The notes under the pieces were generated by a model that was given only the letters and a program-made list of their open reading frames with translations, was not told the origin of the DNA and made no database searches. A program made the translations under genes and the position numbers. A stretch of 64,000 bases of DNA from DATEDA01 sp963789885 (lineage in GTDB: Bacteria > Pseudomonadota > Gammaproteobacteria > Burkholderiales > SG8-39), in assembly GCA_963789885.1 (NCBI GenBank), contig CAWBNB010000025.1:7624-71623 (forward strand). The letters run 5' to 3'. Below are positions 34,382-42,823 of this stretch, in pieces. Each line of letters begins with the position of its first letter. The stretch's first letter is position 1.

Positions 34382-34395
34382 TCCGGGAGGCGACG

Positions 34396-35373
34396 ATGAA
34401 GGGACTGCTGACGTGGTGGGAAGGCTGCTGCGCTTCGTCGAAGGTCCTGCGTTTCGTGGACCTCAACCTGCGCGGCATCGGGCAGGTGATGTTCCAGGAC
34501 AACCCGCTCTCCGGGCTCCTCTTCTTCGTCGGCATCGGCTGGGGATCCTACGCGGCCGGCATGCCGCAGGTGGCGATCGGCGGGCTGGTAGCGGTCGTCG
34601 CGGCGACGCTCACTGCGCAGTGGCTGCGCGTCGACGCGGCCGACCTCGGCGCCGGGCTGTACGGCTACAACGCCTACCTCGTCGGGCTCGCGCTCGGCAC
34701 GTTCCTCGCCGTTTCGCCGCTTTTTTGGGTCTACGCCGCGCTCGGCGGCGCCGTTTCGGTCCCGGCCACCCTCGGGACCGCCAACGTGTTCAAGACCTGG
34801 GGCGTCGCCGCGCTCACCGCGCCGTTCGTCCTCGTGGCGTGGCTGCTGCTGCTCGCGACCTACGCGTTCTCCGCGATCGCGGGCAGCGGACTGCCGATGA
34901 CCGCCGAGATCGTGCCGATCGATCCGGCCGCGGCGAACCCGCTCGCGTTCGGCGACTTCGTCCAGGGGGTCCTGAAGAGCATTACGCAGGTGTTCCTGAA
35001 GGCGAGCGTGCTCGCCGCGGTGCTGCTCCTCGCCGGGCTGGCGGTGAACTCGCTCGCCGCCGCGGTGTTCGCCCTCGGCGGCGCGATCGTGGCGGTGGTC
35101 ACCGCGCACGTCCTCGGTGCCGAGAGCGACCTCATCACCGGCGGCCTGATGGGCTTCAGCCCAGTCCTCACCGCGATCGCGCTCGGCACGGTGTTCTACA
35201 AGCCGGGCGCGCGCGTGGTGGTCTACGCACTGGTGGGCACGGTGTTCACGGTCGTCGTCCAGGGCGCGATGAACGTGGCCCTGACGCCGTTCGGCATTCC
35301 CACCCTGACCGGGCCGTTCGTCCTCGCGTCCTGGCTCTTCCTGCTGCCGCGCCAGCATTTCGAGCAGGCATGA
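34396..35373 (+). CDS. Urea transporter (UT family channel)
   Basis: 325 residues, ten TM helices in two homologous halves. VMFQDNPLSGLLFFVGI is the first UT signature (NPLSG), GLYGYNAYLVGLALG the selectivity-filter segment, and GGLMGFSPVLTAIALG its second-half equivalent. Provides facilitated urea entry for the urease encoded just upstream (14 bp after ureD). The stop overlaps the nickel permease start by 4 bp. Corresponds in position to ureT of other clusters. Confidence 0.92.
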   Translation: MKGLLTWWEGCCASSKVLRFVDLNLRGIGQVMFQDNPLSGLLFFVGIGWGSYAAGMPQVAIGGLVAVVAATLTAQWLRVDAADLGAGLYGYNAYLVGLALGTFLAVSPLFWVYAALGGAVSVPATLGTANVFKTWGVAALTAPFVLVAWLLLLATYAFSAIAGSGLPMTAEIVPIDPAAANPLAFGDFVQGVLKSITQVFLKASVLAAVLLLAGLAVNSLAAAVFALGGAIVAVVTAHVLGAESDLITGGLMGFSPVLTAIALGTVFYKPGARVVVYALVGTVFTVVVQGAMNVALTPFGIPTLTGPFVLASWLFLLPRQHFEQA

Positions 35374-36092
35374 CCCTCGCCTCGATCCTCGCGCTCGGCT
35401 TCCTGCTCGGCATGCGGCACGCCACGGACGCGGACCATCTCGCGGCGGTGGCCACGCTCGCGACGCGCAGCCGGTCGGTCGCCCAGACGGTGCTGCAGGG
35501 CGTGGCCTGGGGCACCGGTCACACGCTCACGTTGATGCTCATCGGCGGCGCGGTGCTCGTCGCCGGCGCCGTCGTCCCGGCTCGGGCGGCGCACGCCCTC
35601 GAGTTGGCGGTGGGCGTCATGCTCGTCCTCCTCGGCGCGGACGCGCTCTACCGGCTGCGGCGCGAGCGCATCCACTTCCACGCGCATCGCCATGTGGACG
35701 GCGCCGCCCATTTCCACGCCCATTCGCACCGGGGCGAGGGCGTGCCGCACGATCCGGCTCGTCACGACCACGTGCACCCGCGCGGCTTTCCCGCGCGCGC
35801 CCTGGTCGTCGGCATGGTGCACGGGATGGCGGGCTCCGCGGCGCTGATCCTCCTCAGCCTCGAGGCGCTGCGCTCGCCCGCCTGGGGGTTCGCCTACATC
35901 GCGCTCTTCGGCCTCGGCTCGATCCTCGGCATGGCGCTGCTCTCGGCCGCGATCGCGGTGCCGCTGCGCCTAACGTCGCGCCACCTCGCCCGCGCGCATG
36001 ACGGGCTCTCTGCCGGGGTTGGCGTGGCGACCCTCGTGCTCGGCTGCTACATCGTCTACCGGATCGGCGCGGGCGGCGGCACGCTCGGTTAG
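35370..36092 (+). CDS. NiCoT-family nickel/cobalt permease (UreH-type)
   Basis: 240 residues. LGMRHATDADHLAAVATLAT contains the HX4DH nickel signature in TM2; GVAWGTGHTLTLMLIGGAVL is the second conserved motif; a His-rich cytoplasmic loop (FHAHRHVDGAAHFHAHSHRG) may collect metal. Six or seven TM helices. Supplies nickel for urease; last gene of the operon, 4 bp before the convergent OMP gene. Confidence 0.92.
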   Translation: MTLASILALGFLLGMRHATDADHLAAVATLATRSRSVAQTVLQGVAWGTGHTLTLMLIGGAVLVAGAVVPARAAHALELAVGVMLVLLGADALYRLRRERIHFHAHRHVDGAAHFHAHSHRGEGVPHDPARHDHVHPRGFPARALVVGMVHGMAGSAALILLSLEALRSPAWGFAYIALFGLGSILGMALLSAAIAVPLRLTSRHLARAHDGLSAGVGVATLVLGCYIVYRIGAGGGTLG

Positions 36093-36096
36093 GCGT

Positions 36097-37005
36097 TCAG
36101 AAGCGACCGACGAACGTCGCAGCGACGAACGGCGCGGGGTCGTAGTCGACCTTGCGCAGGGTGTTGCCGGAAGGATCGTCGACCCGCAACTCGCCGGCCA
36201 CGACGACCCCGCCGTAGAGGTGGAGCGACATTTGCGTGCCCAGACTGCGGGTGGCGCGCAGGAATACCGGCACCCCGCGCTCTTCGCCGACTCCGTTCGG
36301 CACCGGCCCGTTCTCGCTGAGGCGAAAGCGCGTGATGCGCCACGCCGCGCCGACGCCGAGCTCCCAGTTGCTGTCGAACCGGTAGTCGAGCTCGACGCCG
36401 GCCGGCCCGGTCGGGCCGGCGGCGAGCGGGTTGATGAGGCGCCAGCGGTCGCTGAAGCGCCAGTCGACGATCAGGAAGGGGAACGCGGCCGTCTTCTCGA
36501 TGCGGTCGTACACGCCGACGCCGAGGCCGAGCCGGTTGCCGTCGGCGAAGCGCTTGGTGCCCGACACGATGGCGCCCCAGACGAGCGAGTCGCCGGTCTT
36601 GGCGCCGTTCTCCTTGAACCAGTCGACCGACGGGATGAACCCGACGCTCCAGCCGTCGCGCAGCGCGAACGAGAGGGGGATCGCCACGCCGTAGCGCTGC
36701 ACGATGTTCCACGGCGCCACGCCACCGAAGGCGACCGGGTTGGAGAACGAGTAGTCGGAGTAATCGTAGTTGAGCGTCACGCCCGCGCCCACGCCCGGCG
36801 AGAGCTCGCCCGTCACGCCGCCGCGCACGAGCGCGTGCCACGCGCTGAAGTCACCGCCATTGTCCAGATCGCCCTTGCCCTCGTAGACGGGCGTGATCGA
36901 AACGAACGGCTGCCAGCGGGTGTCCTGGGCCTGCGCCGGACCGACCGCCGAGAGGAACGCGGCGAGGATCGCTGCCCCTGCAAGTTTCGTTGCGTCGAGT
37001 TCCAT
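36097..37005 (-). CDS. Outer-membrane beta-barrel protein (DUF6268-like)
   Basis: 302 residues with a signal peptide cleaved near GPAQAQ. Repeating amphipathic strands (GGVTGELSPGVGAGVTLNYD, WGAIVSGTKRFADGNRLGLG, WELGVGAAWRITRFRLS) and the C-terminal aromatic residue in FVAATFVGRF fit an outer-membrane barrel. Role unknown. Convergent with the nickel permease with only a 4-bp gap and no terminator. Confidence 0.75.
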   Translation of the reverse strand: MELDATKLAGAAILAAFLSAVGPAQAQDTRWQPFVSITPVYEGKGDLDNGGDFSAWHALVRGGVTGELSPGVGAGVTLNYDYSDYSFSNPVAFGGVAPWNIVQRYGVAIPLSFALRDGWSVGFIPSVDWFKENGAKTGDSLVWGAIVSGTKRFADGNRLGLGVGVYDRIEKTAAFPFLIVDWRFSDRWRLINPLAAGPTGPAGVELDYRFDSNWELGVGAAWRITRFRLSENGPVPNGVGEERGVPVFLRATRSLGTQMSLHLYGGVVVAGELRVDDPSGNTLRKVDYDPAPFVAATFVGRF

Positions 37006-37026
37006 CGTTTCGCCTCCGTTCGCAAT

Positions 37027-37125
37027 TCAATGCTGTGCAGCAGGGGCGTCCTCGGGTGCTCCCGGGCCGCGTAGCATCCGCACGCCGAGGTACGCGATCG
37101 CGATCGCCAGCAGCGGGCTCGCGCC
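37027..37125 (-). pseudogene. C-terminal fragment of a membrane protein
   Basis: Minus-strand frame reads ASPLLAIAIAYLGVRMLRGP and ends at TGA 37027-37029 (…APAAQH). One TM helix and a short tail are coding-like, but the frame has no start and the similarity ends at about 37126, where plus-strand coding for another protein begins. Reads as a gene end left by a deletion. Family not identified. Confidence 0.4.
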
Positions 37126-37126
37126 G

Positions 37127-37286
37127 CAAGGACAACCTCTACGAGTTCGGCGGCGGTCTCGTCTGGGAGTTCGTCAAGACCTGGTCGTTGCGGCCGGAGA
37201 TCCTCTACATCCGGGACCAGAGCAACGCGGTCGGCTTCAACTACAGCTCGACCGAAGTCTGGATCAACATCCGCAAGGCGCTCTAA
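37127..37286 (+). pseudogene. C-terminal fragment of an outer-membrane barrel protein
   Basis: Plus-strand residues DNLYEFGGGLVWEFVKTWSL, RPEILYIRDQSNAVGFNYSS and TEVWINIRKAL have the alternating pattern and closing position of the last strands of a porin-like barrel (DUF560/DUF2860-type), stop TAA 37284-37286. There is no signal peptide or upstream barrel; an ATG at 36990 only opens a shadow frame. Abuts the fragment at 37027-37125 tail to tail. Confidence 0.45.
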
Positions 37287-37415
37287 GCGCGCGCGTAACG
37301 CCTTGGTCCGCTCCCGACGATCACGCGAGATCTCGGGCCCTGATACTCTCGGCTGCGGCGCCGGCCGCTATTCAAGCGATTCTCGCACGAGAAGTCGGGC
37401 CCAAGGAGCACCACT

Positions 37416-38162
37416 ATGCAAACCACCCCAGTTATGGCGAGTTGTTGCAGCCACGCGACCCGCCGTGGCTTCCTGAAAACGGCGGGGGTCGCGACTGCCG
37501 CAGCGCTATTGAGCGCAGGGCCTTTTGCCCGGCTCGCCTACGCCGCCGCGCTCACCCAAGCGCAGCGGGACAAGCTGACCCCCGACGAGATCATCGCGAT
37601 GATGAAGCGGGGCAACGAGCGCTTCCGCAGCGGCAAGAAGTCCACGCAGGACTTCCTCGCCCAGCAGCGGGCGAGCGCCAAGGGACAGTATCCGGCGGCG
37701 GTGATCCTGAGCTGCATCGACTCGCGCGCGTCGGCGGAAACGATCATGGATCTCGCCATCGGCGACGTCTTCAACGCGCGGGTGGCCGGGAATATCGCCA
37801 ATGACGACATCCTCGGCAGCATGGAGTTCGCCTGCGCAGCGGCCGGCGCCAAGGTCGTGCTGGTGATGGGACACACGGCGTGCGGCGCGATCAAGGGCGC
37901 GATCGACGACGTGCAGCTCGGGAACCTCACGGGTCTCCTCGCCAAGATCCAGCCGGCGGTGAAGGCGACCGCGTACCAGGGCGAGCGCTCGGCCAAGAAC
38001 AGCGCCTTCGTGGACGCCGTAGCCCGCAGGAACGTGGAGCTCACCATGGAGAACATCCGCAAGGGCAGTGCCGTGCTGAACGACCTCAAGGCGAAAGGCG
38101 CAATCAACATCGTCGGGGCGATGTACGACATCGCCAGCGCGAAAGTGGATTTCTTCTCCTGA
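37416..38162 (+). CDS. Beta-carbonic anhydrase, Tat-exported
   Basis: 248 residues. Interconverts CO2 and bicarbonate. Zinc ligands in VILSCIDSRASAE (Cys and Asp) and VMGHTACGAIKGA (His and Cys) are intact. The N-terminus SHATRRGFLKTAGVATAAAL is a twin-arginine signal with RRGFLK, cleaved after LAYA, so the enzyme should be folded in the cytoplasm and moved to the periplasm. AUG 37416 follows AAGGAG. The position close to urease suggests handling of inorganic carbon released from urea, although it is outside the urease operon. Confidence 0.93.
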   Translation: MQTTPVMASCCSHATRRGFLKTAGVATAAALLSAGPFARLAYAAALTQAQRDKLTPDEIIAMMKRGNERFRSGKKSTQDFLAQQRASAKGQYPAAVILSCIDSRASAETIMDLAIGDVFNARVAGNIANDDILGSMEFACAAAGAKVVLVMGHTACGAIKGAIDDVQLGNLTGLLAKIQPAVKATAYQGERSAKNSAFVDAVARRNVELTMENIRKGSAVLNDLKAKGAINIVGAMYDIASAKVDFFS

Positions 38163-38215
38163 TCGACGCCGGGGCAATCGGAATCTGACGCACACACGAA
38201 TCTGACAGGACGGAC

Positions 38216-39271
38216 ATGACGAACCCAACGCATCGACTCAGCACTGCAGCGTCAGTCGCCGCCGCCATTCTCAGCGCTGCCGGTCCCGTGTTCGCCCAGA
38301 CCGCACCGGCCGCCATCGCCGATTGCGCGTCGATCTCGGTCGACAGCGAGCGCCTCGCCTGCTACGACCGCGCCGCCGGGCGCGCGCCCGCGCCGCCGTC
38401 GGCCGACAAGCGGCCGGGTTCGGAGGTGCCGCCCGCGACCGCCGAGAAACCCGCGCCGGCCGCCGGCACACTGCGCGCGCCCGCGTCGCTGATCGACGCC
38501 GCGTGGGGATTCACGCCGGACTCGAACCGGTACGTCATCGATCTGTACAACCAGAACTACCTGCTGGTCGCGCGCTACACCGACCACGTCAACACCGCTC
38601 CCTATCAGCCGATCTTCCAGGCTGCCGGCAAACCGGTGAACCTCAACGACACCGAGGCGAAGTTCCAGCTCAGCTTCAAGCTGCGGCTGTGGACGACCGA
38701 CGACCGGCGCTGGGGCGTGTGGGCCGCCTACACCCAGCAGAACCAGTGGCAGGTGTACAACGGCGACATCTCGCGCCCGTTCCGGGAGACCAACTACATG
38801 CCGGAGCTCTTCGTGAGCTACCGGCCGGGGATCGCGCTCGGTGGCGGGTTCCAGTGGAACCTTCTCAACGTCGGCTACACCCACCAGTCGAACGGCCGGA
38901 CCGACACGCTGTCGCGGAGCTGGGACCGGATCATCGCGACGTTCGGATTCGAACGCGACAACTTCGCCCTGCTCGCCAAGGCCTGGTACCCGTTCAACTA
39001 CAAGGAAGACAACCCCAACATCACCGACTACTACGGCTACGGCAGCCTGACGGGGATCTACAAGTGGCGCGACAACAGCTTCTCGCTGATGGCGCGCGGC
39101 AATCTGAGCAAGGGCAAAGGCGCTGCGGAGCTCACCTGGATGTCGCCACGGCTCCTCGGACCCTTGCGCGTCTACGTGCAGGGCTTCACCGGCTACGGGG
39201 AGAGCATGATCGACTACAACTGGAACCAGAGCACGATCGGCGCCGGCATCGCGCTCAACGACGCGCTGTAG
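38216..39271 (+). CDS. pldA: Outer-membrane phospholipase A (OMPLA)
   Basis: 351 residues. Signal peptide ends AGPVFAQ. Residues about 33-85 form an extra segment with ADCASISVDSERLACYDRAA (two Cys) and a Pro/Ala linker absent from E. coli PldA. The barrel matches strongly: catalytic His and Ser in GYTHQSNGRTDTLSRSWDR, the Asn in KEDNPNITDYYGYG, and the end GFTGYGESMIDYNWNQSTIG. Calcium-dependent dimeric lipase that removes misplaced phospholipid from the outer leaflet. Ends in ALNDAL. Confidence 0.94.
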   Translation: MTNPTHRLSTAASVAAAILSAAGPVFAQTAPAAIADCASISVDSERLACYDRAAGRAPAPPSADKRPGSEVPPATAEKPAPAAGTLRAPASLIDAAWGFTPDSNRYVIDLYNQNYLLVARYTDHVNTAPYQPIFQAAGKPVNLNDTEAKFQLSFKLRLWTTDDRRWGVWAAYTQQNQWQVYNGDISRPFRETNYMPELFVSYRPGIALGGGFQWNLLNVGYTHQSNGRTDTLSRSWDRIIATFGFERDNFALLAKAWYPFNYKEDNPNITDYYGYGSLTGIYKWRDNSFSLMARGNLSKGKGAAELTWMSPRLLGPLRVYVQGFTGYGESMIDYNWNQSTIGAGIALNDAL

Positions 39272-39354
39272 CCGACGCGGCGTCCAGGATGCCGATCGCG
39301 GCCGCGCCCGGCACTGCAATGCCCGCGGGCTCGTGAACGAACGGGCCGTCCGGG

Positions 39355-39873
39355 ATGCTGCGCCGCCTCTTCGCCTCCAGCCGATACATCGTGTTCATCG
39401 CGATCGTCGGCACCTTCGTCGCCTCGCTCGCGCTGCTCGTGTACGAGGCGGTCGTCGTCGGCTCGGTGGTCGTCGACATCATCCGCGAGGGCGCGATCTC
39501 GACCAAGGCCGCCAAGGCCCTCGCCGTCGGGCTGATCGAGGCGGTGGACGTGTTCCTGATCGCCATCGTCGCCTACATCATCAGCCTGGGCCTCTACGCG
39601 CTCTTCGTCGACGACACCCTTCCCCTGCCCCGCTGGCTCGAGATCCACGATCTCGACGACCTCAAGGACCACCTGGTGAGCGTCGTGATCGCCGTGCTCG
39701 CCGTCCTCTTCCTCCGCGAGGCGGTGGCCCGGGCCGGGGACGCCGATCTGCTCGGGCTCGGGGCGGCGCTCGCGCTCATGATCGCGGCGCTGACCTTCTT
39801 CCTCGCGAAGAAGGGGCAGCGGAAGGCATGGCCGGCGCAAGGCACCCGGCCCGATCGCAAAGCGGACGTCTGA
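39355..39873 (+). CDS. YqhA family (UPF0114) inner-membrane protein
   Basis: 172 residues, four TM helices; SSRYIVFIAIVGTFVASLAL, LIEAVDVFLIAIVAYIISLG and LVSVVIAVLAVLFLREAV match YqhA/UPF0114 proteins. Conserved WLEIHDLDDLK loop. Function unknown. The C-terminus KKGQRKAWPAQGTRPDRKAD is charged and variable. Confidence 0.85.
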   Translation: MLRRLFASSRYIVFIAIVGTFVASLALLVYEAVVVGSVVVDIIREGAISTKAAKALAVGLIEAVDVFLIAIVAYIISLGLYALFVDDTLPLPRWLEIHDLDDLKDHLVSVVIAVLAVLFLREAVARAGDADLLGLGAALALMIAALTFFLAKKGQRKAWPAQGTRPDRKADV

Positions 39874-39943
39874 CGAGGACGTCTACCGAAGGCGCCGGCG
39901 CTGCGTTGTTGACTTACACCCCACCGCGAATGGAGGAGAGAGC

Positions 39944-40165
39944 ATGAGGAAATCGATCGCCGCCCTGCTGGCCGCCGCGCTCTGCGCCTCCCCCGCGTTC
40001 GCGCAGGACAAGAAGGCCCCGGACAAGAAGGAACCCACCGCGGAGCAGCAGCGCCAGGCCGACTGCACCAAGCAGGCTGCGGCCAGGAACCTGCAGGGGC
40101 GCGAGCGCACCCAGTTCGTCAGCACCTGCATGAGAGGCGGCGAGCCGCCGGCGGCGAAGAAATAG
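39944..40165 (+). CDS. psiF: PsiF-like small periplasmic protein
   Basis: 73 residues. Signal peptide cleaved after SPAFAQ, Lys-rich linker, then the PsiF repeat CTKQAAARNLQGRERTQFVS with a second Cys in TCMRGG. PsiF homologues are phosphate-starvation inducible in enterobacteria; function unresolved. AGGAGAGA precedes the ATG. Confidence 0.88.
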   Translation: MRKSIAALLAAALCASPAFAQDKKAPDKKEPTAEQQRQADCTKQAAARNLQGRERTQFVSTCMRGGEPPAAKK

Positions 40166-40223
40166 CCGGGCACGGCGCGCGCCCCACGCGCCTGACGGGC
40201 GAAGGCGGCCGGTCGACCGGGTT

Positions 40224-41357
40224 TCACTGCCATTCCGGCACCGCGATGTGGTACCGCGTGCTCTTGAGCTGTCCGGTCGCACGCAGCACGCCCTTCTCCA
40301 CGAGGTCGGCGAGGTCGCGCGAGGCGGTCTGCCGTGAAGTCGACGTGAGATTCTGGTACTTGCCCGCCGAAAGCCCGCCCTCGAAGCCGCCGGGGCCGGC
40401 GTCGAGCAGCACGTTGACGACCTTTCGCTGGCGATCGGAGAGGGACACGTGGGCCAGGCGAGCCCAGAAGCGCGCCTTGGCGAGCGAGCGGTCGATCGTC
40501 CCCTCGGATTCGCGACAGGCGACGCGGAACTCGCCGATGAACCAGGCTGCCCACCGGGTTGCGTCGAGCGTGCCCCGCTGCGCGAGCCCCAGTTCTTCAT
40601 AGTACTCCTTGCGGTTCGCCGACAGGCGCGACGACATGCGGTACAGCGGGATGGAGACGCCAGACCCCTGCGCGAGCACCAGATCCACGATGGCGCGGCC
40701 GACGCGGCCGTTGCCGTCTTCGAATGGGTGGATGGTCTCGAACCAGAGATGCGCGATCGCCGCGCGCTCCAGCGCGTCGGTCCCGTCCTTGGCCGAATCG
40801 GCAAACCAGCGCAGGAACCCGCCCATGAGGCGCGGCACAGCCCGCGCGGGCGGTGCCTCATAGTGGACCTTCTCCCGCCCGATGGGGCCGCTCACGATCT
40901 GCATCGGCTCGCTGCCGGTCCGCCACCCCCCGGTCCGGATCTTGACGAGGCCGGATCGTCCGGTCGGAAAGAGCGCGGCCTGCCATGCAAACAGACGCTC
41001 CTTCGTGAGGGGCTCCGCATGCCTCGCCACCGCGTCCTCCATCATGTCGAGCAGGCCCTCGACGTCGCGCGCGTGCCGCGCCTTCGCCAGCGCCGGCAAT
41101 CCAAGGCGCCGCGCAACCGACGAGCGGACCGCATCGAGATCGAGCTTTTCGCCCTCGATCGACGCCGTGGCAAGCGCCTCGGCGGCCCAGATTTCCCCCG
41201 CGGCGTTGCCCACGGCCGGCAAGCCGAGCGCGTGCGCCTTGCCGGTGAGTCGGCCCTGCGCGAGGCGGGCGTCCTCGAGCAGCGAGGCGATCTCGGCCTC
41301 CCGCACGGCGAAGCGCGGCCAGTCCGGGCGCTGCCAGATGAAGTCGGGCTGAGGCAT
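40224..41357 (-). CDS. Fic-domain AMPylator with N-terminal inhibitory helix and C-terminal winged helix
   Basis: 377 residues. Fic motif HPFEDGNGRVGR (210-221) is complete, including the catalytic His and the glycine-rich anion hole, so nucleotidyl transfer (AMPylation) activity is expected. An inhibitory motif TASIEG (64-69, matching [S/T]xxxE[G/N]) in the DUF4172-type N-terminal region classifies it as class II, self-inhibited. The C-terminal 75 residues form a winged helix (SDRQRKVVNVLLDAGPGGFE; NLTSTSRQTASRDLADLVEK), suggesting that it binds DNA. A striking palindrome and a third half-site overlap its own start (see 41350-41394), which fits autoregulation. Monocistronic by layout. Confidence 0.92.
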   Translation of the reverse strand: MPQPDFIWQRPDWPRFAVREAEIASLLEDARLAQGRLTGKAHALGLPAVGNAAGEIWAAEALATASIEGEKLDLDAVRSSVARRLGLPALAKARHARDVEGLLDMMEDAVARHAEPLTKERLFAWQAALFPTGRSGLVKIRTGGWRTGSEPMQIVSGPIGREKVHYEAPPARAVPRLMGGFLRWFADSAKDGTDALERAAIAHLWFETIHPFEDGNGRVGRAIVDLVLAQGSGVSIPLYRMSSRLSANRKEYYEELGLAQRGTLDATRWAAWFIGEFRVACRESEGTIDRSLAKARFWARLAHVSLSDRQRKVVNVLLDAGPGGFEGGLSAGKYQNLTSTSRQTASRDLADLVEKGVLRATGQLKSTRYHIAVPEWQ

Positions 41358-41394
41358 AACGGTCGATTTTATGCCTCATTTTATGAGGCATAAA
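41350..41394. promoter_or_regulatory. Palindromic operator with three TGAGGCATAA half-sites at the fic start
   Basis: TTTATGCCTCA (41368-41378) and TGAGGCATAAA (41384-41394) form a perfect 11-bp inverted repeat with a 5-nt AT spacer. A third copy, TGAGGCATAA (41350-41359), overlaps the fic ATG (41357-41355 on the minus strand). AT-rich in a GC-rich genome. Most simply, the binding site of the Fic protein's own winged helix. Confidence 0.7.
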
Positions 41395-41436
41395 GGGGCG
41401 GCTATGCCCCAGGCGATCGGGGCGGCTCCCGGACTG

Positions 41437-41517
41437 CTATCTCATCGCCCGCTTCACGATCCACAGGTAGACGTTCAGCGCGGCGATCACGAGCGCCACC
41501 GCCCGCGCGCCCGCGCC
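41437..41517 (-). pseudogene. Possible C-terminal scrap of a membrane transporter
   Basis: Minus frame reads AVALVIAALNVYLWIVKRAM ending TAG at 41437. The ALNVYL helix resembles the last helix of NRAMP-type metal transporters. It starts abruptly at the end of the patatin gene, so it would be a 26-residue leftover; weak evidence. The rest of 41395-41520 holds nothing I recognise. Confidence 0.25.
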
Positions 41518-41520
41518 GCT

Positions 41521-42753
41521 TCAGGGCGGCGTCTCTGCCCACTGCAGCCCCGGCGGATCGGTCGACCAGACGGGCCCGGCGAGCGCAGCCTTGTAGCCGA
41601 CCTCGTAGAGCTCGGCCATCTTCGCCGGGTCGAAGACCTCGGCGCCGGCGAGATCGACGTCCCCGGCGATCGTGACCCACTGGAAGCTCGCCTGCTCGCG
41701 GAGCGTAACGGCGTAGATCCGGAAGAGATCCCCGACCACGGCCGAGCGGCTGGAAGCCTCCAGGACGCGGGTCGCGATCCCGCGCAGCGACCGCCGCGTC
41801 GGGCTCGGCGGCCCAACGAGCTGGCCGTTGTGGATCACGAACACGTCCTCCCGCCCGGCCCCGCGTCCCGCGCGTTCGCGAATGACCGACGGCCTGAACA
41901 CGCCGCCGTTCAGGAAAACGCGGGCCGCGACGGCCCCGTCGACGTGCATCTCGTCGTAGCGTTGCCCCCCGGCCTCGACGTCGAAGAACACCGGTGGAAA
42001 GGCGATCGGCACGGAGGCGGACGCGAGCATCACCTTGCGGAACAGCTCGGGCGCCTCCGGGCGGCCACTCACGGCGATCAGCCCCATGTTCCACACGACG
42101 AACTGCTGCGCATCGAGATCCACCGTCCCGATGTACAGCCGCCGGCCGCGCCCGTGCGCGTCCGCGATCTTGCGCAGGAATTCGGTGTCGACGTGCCGCG
42201 CGATGAGCGACGCGAGCGGGCCGGTGTCGGCCAGTGAATCGCCGCGCAGGAGGCTTACCAGCAGCGACCCAATGGCGAAGATGTCGCGCGTCTCGACCGT
42301 GGTGTAGAACTCGCGGAGCGCACCGTCGTACTCCGGTCCGAGAAACGCGAACGGCGCCATCAGCGCGCCGGTGGAGACGCCGGTCACGAGCTTGAACACC
42401 GGGGGACGCCGCCCGGTCGCGGTCCAGCCGGAGAGGAAGCCCGCGCCAAAGGCGCCGTTCGCGCCGCCGCCCGACAGCGCGAGATGCGGATAGCGCACGA
42501 CGCCATCGCTTCCGGGCGGGAACTCCGCAGGCGACTCTTGCGCGAGCGACAACTCGAGATCTCGCTCCATCGCCGGGCTCGGCCGACCCGCCCAGGCCCG
42601 CACCTCCGGCATGTCGGGGATCGTCGCCTCCGCCGTCAGCTCGGGCGGCACCGGGTTGCGGAAGAGCGTCGCGCATCCCGCCAGCGCCGCAGCGAGCCCG
42701 ATCAACGCGAGCCGCCGTACCCGATCCCCCCTCGCCGCCCCCGAAGCGGTCAT
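41521..42753 (-). CDS. Patatin-like phospholipase, lipoprotein
   Basis: 410 residues. Lipobox ALAGC (Cys27) after a hydrophobic signal indicates a lipid-anchored envelope protein. Patatin elements: oxyanion loop LALSGGGANGAFGAGFL, nucleophile elbow VTGVSTGAL (GxSxG, Ser in the elbow) and catalytic Asp in HVDGAVAARVF. Expected activity: acyl-ester hydrolysis of lipids. Contains a segment PPVFFDVEAGGQRYDEMHVD typical of this lipoprotein subgroup. Second patatin lies at 44.9 kb. Confidence 0.9.
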   Translation of the reverse strand: MTASGAARGDRVRRLALIGLAAALAGCATLFRNPVPPELTAEATIPDMPEVRAWAGRPSPAMERDLELSLAQESPAEFPPGSDGVVRYPHLALSGGGANGAFGAGFLSGWTATGRRPPVFKLVTGVSTGALMAPFAFLGPEYDGALREFYTTVETRDIFAIGSLLVSLLRGDSLADTGPLASLIARHVDTEFLRKIADAHGRGRRLYIGTVDLDAQQFVVWNMGLIAVSGRPEAPELFRKVMLASASVPIAFPPVFFDVEAGGQRYDEMHVDGAVAARVFLNGGVFRPSVIRERAGRGAGREDVFVIHNGQLVGPPSPTRRSLRGIATRVLEASSRSAVVGDLFRIYAVTLREQASFQWVTIAGDVDLAGAEVFDPAKMAELYEVGYKAALAGPVWSTDPPGLQWAETPP

Positions 42754-42823
42754 GCTGGCGAGCGTAGCCGGATTTCTCTCGCCCTGCCCGGCGCGCGGTT
42801 GCGACCGCGCGCCCGCTAGCGCG

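Noticed and set aside
36990..37286. 98-residue intact gene starting at ATG 36990
   Set aside because: The first ~45 codons overlap the end of other genes and are Arg/Ser-rich noise; only the C-terminal 53 residues look like protein, so it is called a fragment.
39272..39354. Minus-strand peptide between pldA and yqhA
   Set aside because: Frame is open and alanine-rich but has no start, ribosome site or recognisable family in an 83-bp gap.
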